From the NCBI GenBank assembly GCA_947177825.1, contig CAMWWA010000014.1, positions 1-15,550 on the forward strand: 15,550 bases of DNA, read 5' to 3'. The stretch is from an uncultured Clostridia bacterium (GTDB lineage Bacteria; Bacillota; Clostridia; Christensenellales; Borkfalkiaceae). The position numbers were made by a program, and so were the translations under genes. Numbering within the stretch: position 1 is the stretch's first letter; the number at the start of each line of letters is the position of its first letter. The notes beneath the pieces were generated by a model. The model was not told the DNA's origin, ran no database searches, and worked only from the letters and a program-made list of their open reading frames with translations. Positions 13,844-15,550 of the stretch are shown one piece after another.

Positions 13844-15505
13844 TTAAGACAGTCCTGTTATCTTGCCGTCGCTATCGATATCTATATGCTCAGCACCGGG
13901 GATTTTACCCAAACCTGGCATAAGCATAATCGAGCCGGCGATAGCCACTATAAAGCCCGCGCCGCCGCGGTATTCTATATCGCGCACGAAAATTTTAAAG
14001 CCCCTGGGCGCCGCCAGTAATGCGGGATTATCCGAAAGCGAATACTGGGTTTTCGCGATTATCACGGGCAAACCCTTTACGCCGTTGCTTTCCAAAAGCG
14101 CAATCTTCTCTTCCGCTTCGGGCGAAAAATCCGCGCCGTCGCCGCCGTAAACGTTCTTAACGACGTCGTTGATTTTGGTCTTGATGCCGTCGTTTAAATT
14201 ATATGCAAAGTGCAGCTTACTCTTTTCTCCGCACGCTTCTATAACCGCCTGCGCAAGCTCTTTGCCGCCCTCGCCGCCCTTTAAGAAGACGTCGGTAAAC
14301 ACAGCCTTTGCGCCCGCTTCCGCGCACGCGTCCATAACCGCTTCAATCTCCGCCGGCGTGTCCGTAAAGAACCTGTTCATTGCAACCACAACGGGCTTTT
14401 TGTAAACCCGTTTAACGTTGTCAACGTGCTTTAAAAGATTGGGCAAACCTGCCTTTAACGCCGCTATATCCTCGGTTGAAAGGGTATTTTTGTCCGCGCC
14501 GCCGTGCAGCTTTAACGCCTTTACGGTCGCAACCACCACCACGCAGTCGGGCTCTATGTTTGCAATTCTGCACTTGGCGTCCAGGAATTTTTCCGCGCCC
14601 AAATCCGCGCCGAAGCCCGCCTCCGTAACCGTGTAGTCGGAAAGAGTCATTGCCGCCAGCGTAGCCCTTACCGAGTTACAGCCGTGCGCTATATTTGCAA
14701 ACGGTCCGCCGTGAACTATCGCGGGCGTGCCCTCTAAGGTCTGCACAAGGTTGGGGTTTATCGCGTCCTTCAAAAGGGTTGCCATTGCGCCGTCGGCTTT
14801 AAGCTCGCGCGCGTACACGAATCCGCCCTTTGAGTTTTCGCCAACTACGATATTGCCAAGGCGAGTCTTTAAATCGGCTATATCTTTGGCAAGGCACAAA
14901 ATAGCCATTACCTCGCTTGCCGCGGTTATCGAAAAGCTCTCCTTTCTCGAATAGCTTTCGCAGCCCTTCATATTGCCCGCGGGACAGTCGAGGGTGATAT
15001 CCCTAAGCGCGCGGTCGTTCATATCCATACAACGGTGGAAATGCACCTTAGTTATGTCCAGGGCGTTGCCGCGTAAGATATGGTTGTCTATCATTGCGCA
15101 CAGCAGATTGTTTGCCGCCGTTATCGCGTGCAAATCGCCCGTGAAATGCAAATTGATATCCGCCATGGGCACTACCTGCGCGTATCCTCCTCCGGCCGCG
15201 CCGCCCTTAATGCCGAACACGGGACCGAGCGAAGGCTCCCTGAGCGCAAGGCAGACCTTTTTGCCCAGCTTTGCCATACCGTCGGCAAGCCCTATGGAAA
15301 CGGTGGTCTTGCCCTCTCCGCTTGCCGTGGGGTTGATTGCCGTGACCAGAACGAGTTTGGATTTGGGCTTGAACGACTTCAGATTTATCTTTGCCTTATA
15401 CTTGCCGTAGAGCTCGAGGTCGTCCTCTTCAAGCCCCAGTTTTTTTGCAATTTCGCGTACGTCTTTAAGCTTTGCGCTCTCCGCAATTTCGATATCGCTG
15501 AGCAA
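13844..15505 (-). CDS. fhs: Formate--tetrahydrofolate ligase
   Basis: This cytoplasmic enzyme makes 10-formyl-tetrahydrofolate from formate, THF and ATP, feeding purine synthesis and, in acetogens, the Wood-Ljungdahl methyl branch. The 553-residue chain has the usual length (about 555). The ATP loop is PTASGEGKTT (59-68). The family signature GIKGGAAGGGYAQVVPM (about 98-114) precedes DINLHFTGDLHAITAANNL; later blocks include HGGPFANIAHGCNS and TEAGFGADLGAEKFLD. The gene appears to start with TTG at 15505, giving (M)LSDIEIAESAKLKD. AAGGAGA lies nine bases upstream (15521-15515) and no ATG or GTG is nearby, so this rare start is well supported. It heads a minus-strand operon with glnS and the CvpA-like gene. 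One-carbon units made here connect logically with methionine synthesis elsewhere in the window. Confidence 0.97.
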   Translation of the reverse strand: MLSDIEIAESAKLKDVREIAKKLGLEEDDLELYGKYKAKINLKSFKPKSKLVLVTAINPTASGEGKTTVSIGLADGMAKLGKKVCLALREPSLGPVFGIKGGAAGGGYAQVVPMADINLHFTGDLHAITAANNLLCAMIDNHILRGNALDITKVHFHRCMDMNDRALRDITLDCPAGNMKGCESYSRKESFSITAASEVMAILCLAKDIADLKTRLGNIVVGENSKGGFVYARELKADGAMATLLKDAINPNLVQTLEGTPAIVHGGPFANIAHGCNSVRATLAAMTLSDYTVTEAGFGADLGAEKFLDAKCRIANIEPDCVVVVATVKALKLHGGADKNTLSTEDIAALKAGLPNLLKHVDNVKRVYKKPVVVAMNRFFTDTPAEIEAVMDACAEAGAKAVFTDVFLKGGEGGKELAQAVIEACGEKSKLHFAYNLNDGIKTKINDVVKNVYGGDGADFSPEAEEKIALLESNGVKGLPVIIAKTQYSLSDNPALLAAPRGFKIFVRDIEYRGGAGFIVAIAGSIMLMPGLGKIPGAEHIDIDSDGKITGLS

Positions 15506-15537
15506 TTTTTACGTTCTCCTTGGCGTTATTCAGGACT

Positions 15538-15546
15538 ATTATACCA
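15538..15546 (-). promoter_or_regulatory. Extended -10 promoter element for the fhs operon
   Basis: On the minus strand TGGTATAAT (15546-15538) is a perfect extended -10 element (TGn plus TATAAT). Transcription should start near 15531, giving a leader of about 26 bases containing the AAGGAGA site. The -35 region lies outside the window and cannot be judged. Confidence 0.7.
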
Positions 15547-15550
15547 CACT

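Noticed and set aside
1..15550. CRISPR arrays, tRNA or rRNA genes, insertion sequences, toxin-antitoxin or defence cassettes
   Set aside because: No regularly spaced repeats, cloverleaf-like segments, transposase or recombinase motifs or inverted terminal repeats were seen on either strand.

Overview
The window (15.5 kb, roughly 50% GC) looks like ordinary chromosome from a Bacillota bacterium, probably an anaerobic Clostridia-type lineage. The pointers are GGAGG-type ribosome binding sites, sigma-A promoters with 17-bp spacers, the rnr-smpB pair, formate-tetrahydrofolate ligase, an oxygen-sensitive-type iron-sulfur serine dehydratase, a DUF1540 mini-protein and a LemA/DUF2207 pair. This taxonomic reading is inference from gene content; no rRNA is present. 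There are no mobile elements, tRNAs, rRNAs or CRISPR arrays, and no gene-free stretch exceeds about 230 bases.

Layout. (1) 2-2909, plus strand: the 3' end of rnr (RNase R), then smpB, metY and metA. RNase R and SmpB serve trans-translation. MetA, which carries the acetyl-CoA-type Glu111, and MetY make homocysteine by direct sulfhydrylation of O-acetylhomoserine. A bidirectional terminator follows metA. (2) 2946-6729, minus strand: a three-gene operon encoding a UAP1-like nucleotidyltransferase, an HtrA-like serine protease lipoprotein and L-serine dehydratase, driven by a near-perfect promoter at 6793-6821. (3) 6959-10031, plus strand: a NudC-like zinc-ribbon Nudix hydrolase, LemA and a DUF2207 membrane protein, driven by a divergent promoter at 6876-6904. 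A strong hairpin lies between lemA and the DUF2207 gene. (4) 10142-10588, minus: ribosomal protein L9 alone with its own promoter. (5) 10701-10853, plus: a 50-residue, nine-cysteine DUF1540 protein, divergent from rplI. (6) 10918-15505, minus: fhs, glnS and a double-CvpA-like membrane protein, with an extended -10 element just upstream of fhs.

Most genes are housekeeping: one-carbon and methionine metabolism, serine catabolism, translation, and envelope stress or maintenance. I found no convincing new multi-gene defence or mobile system. The items most worth a second look are smaller: a probable leaderless smpB transcript, the cysteine-rich DUF1540 mini-protein, the duplicated CvpA-like protein, the degenerate NudC-like hydrolase, and the hairpin inside the lemA-DUF2207 operon.
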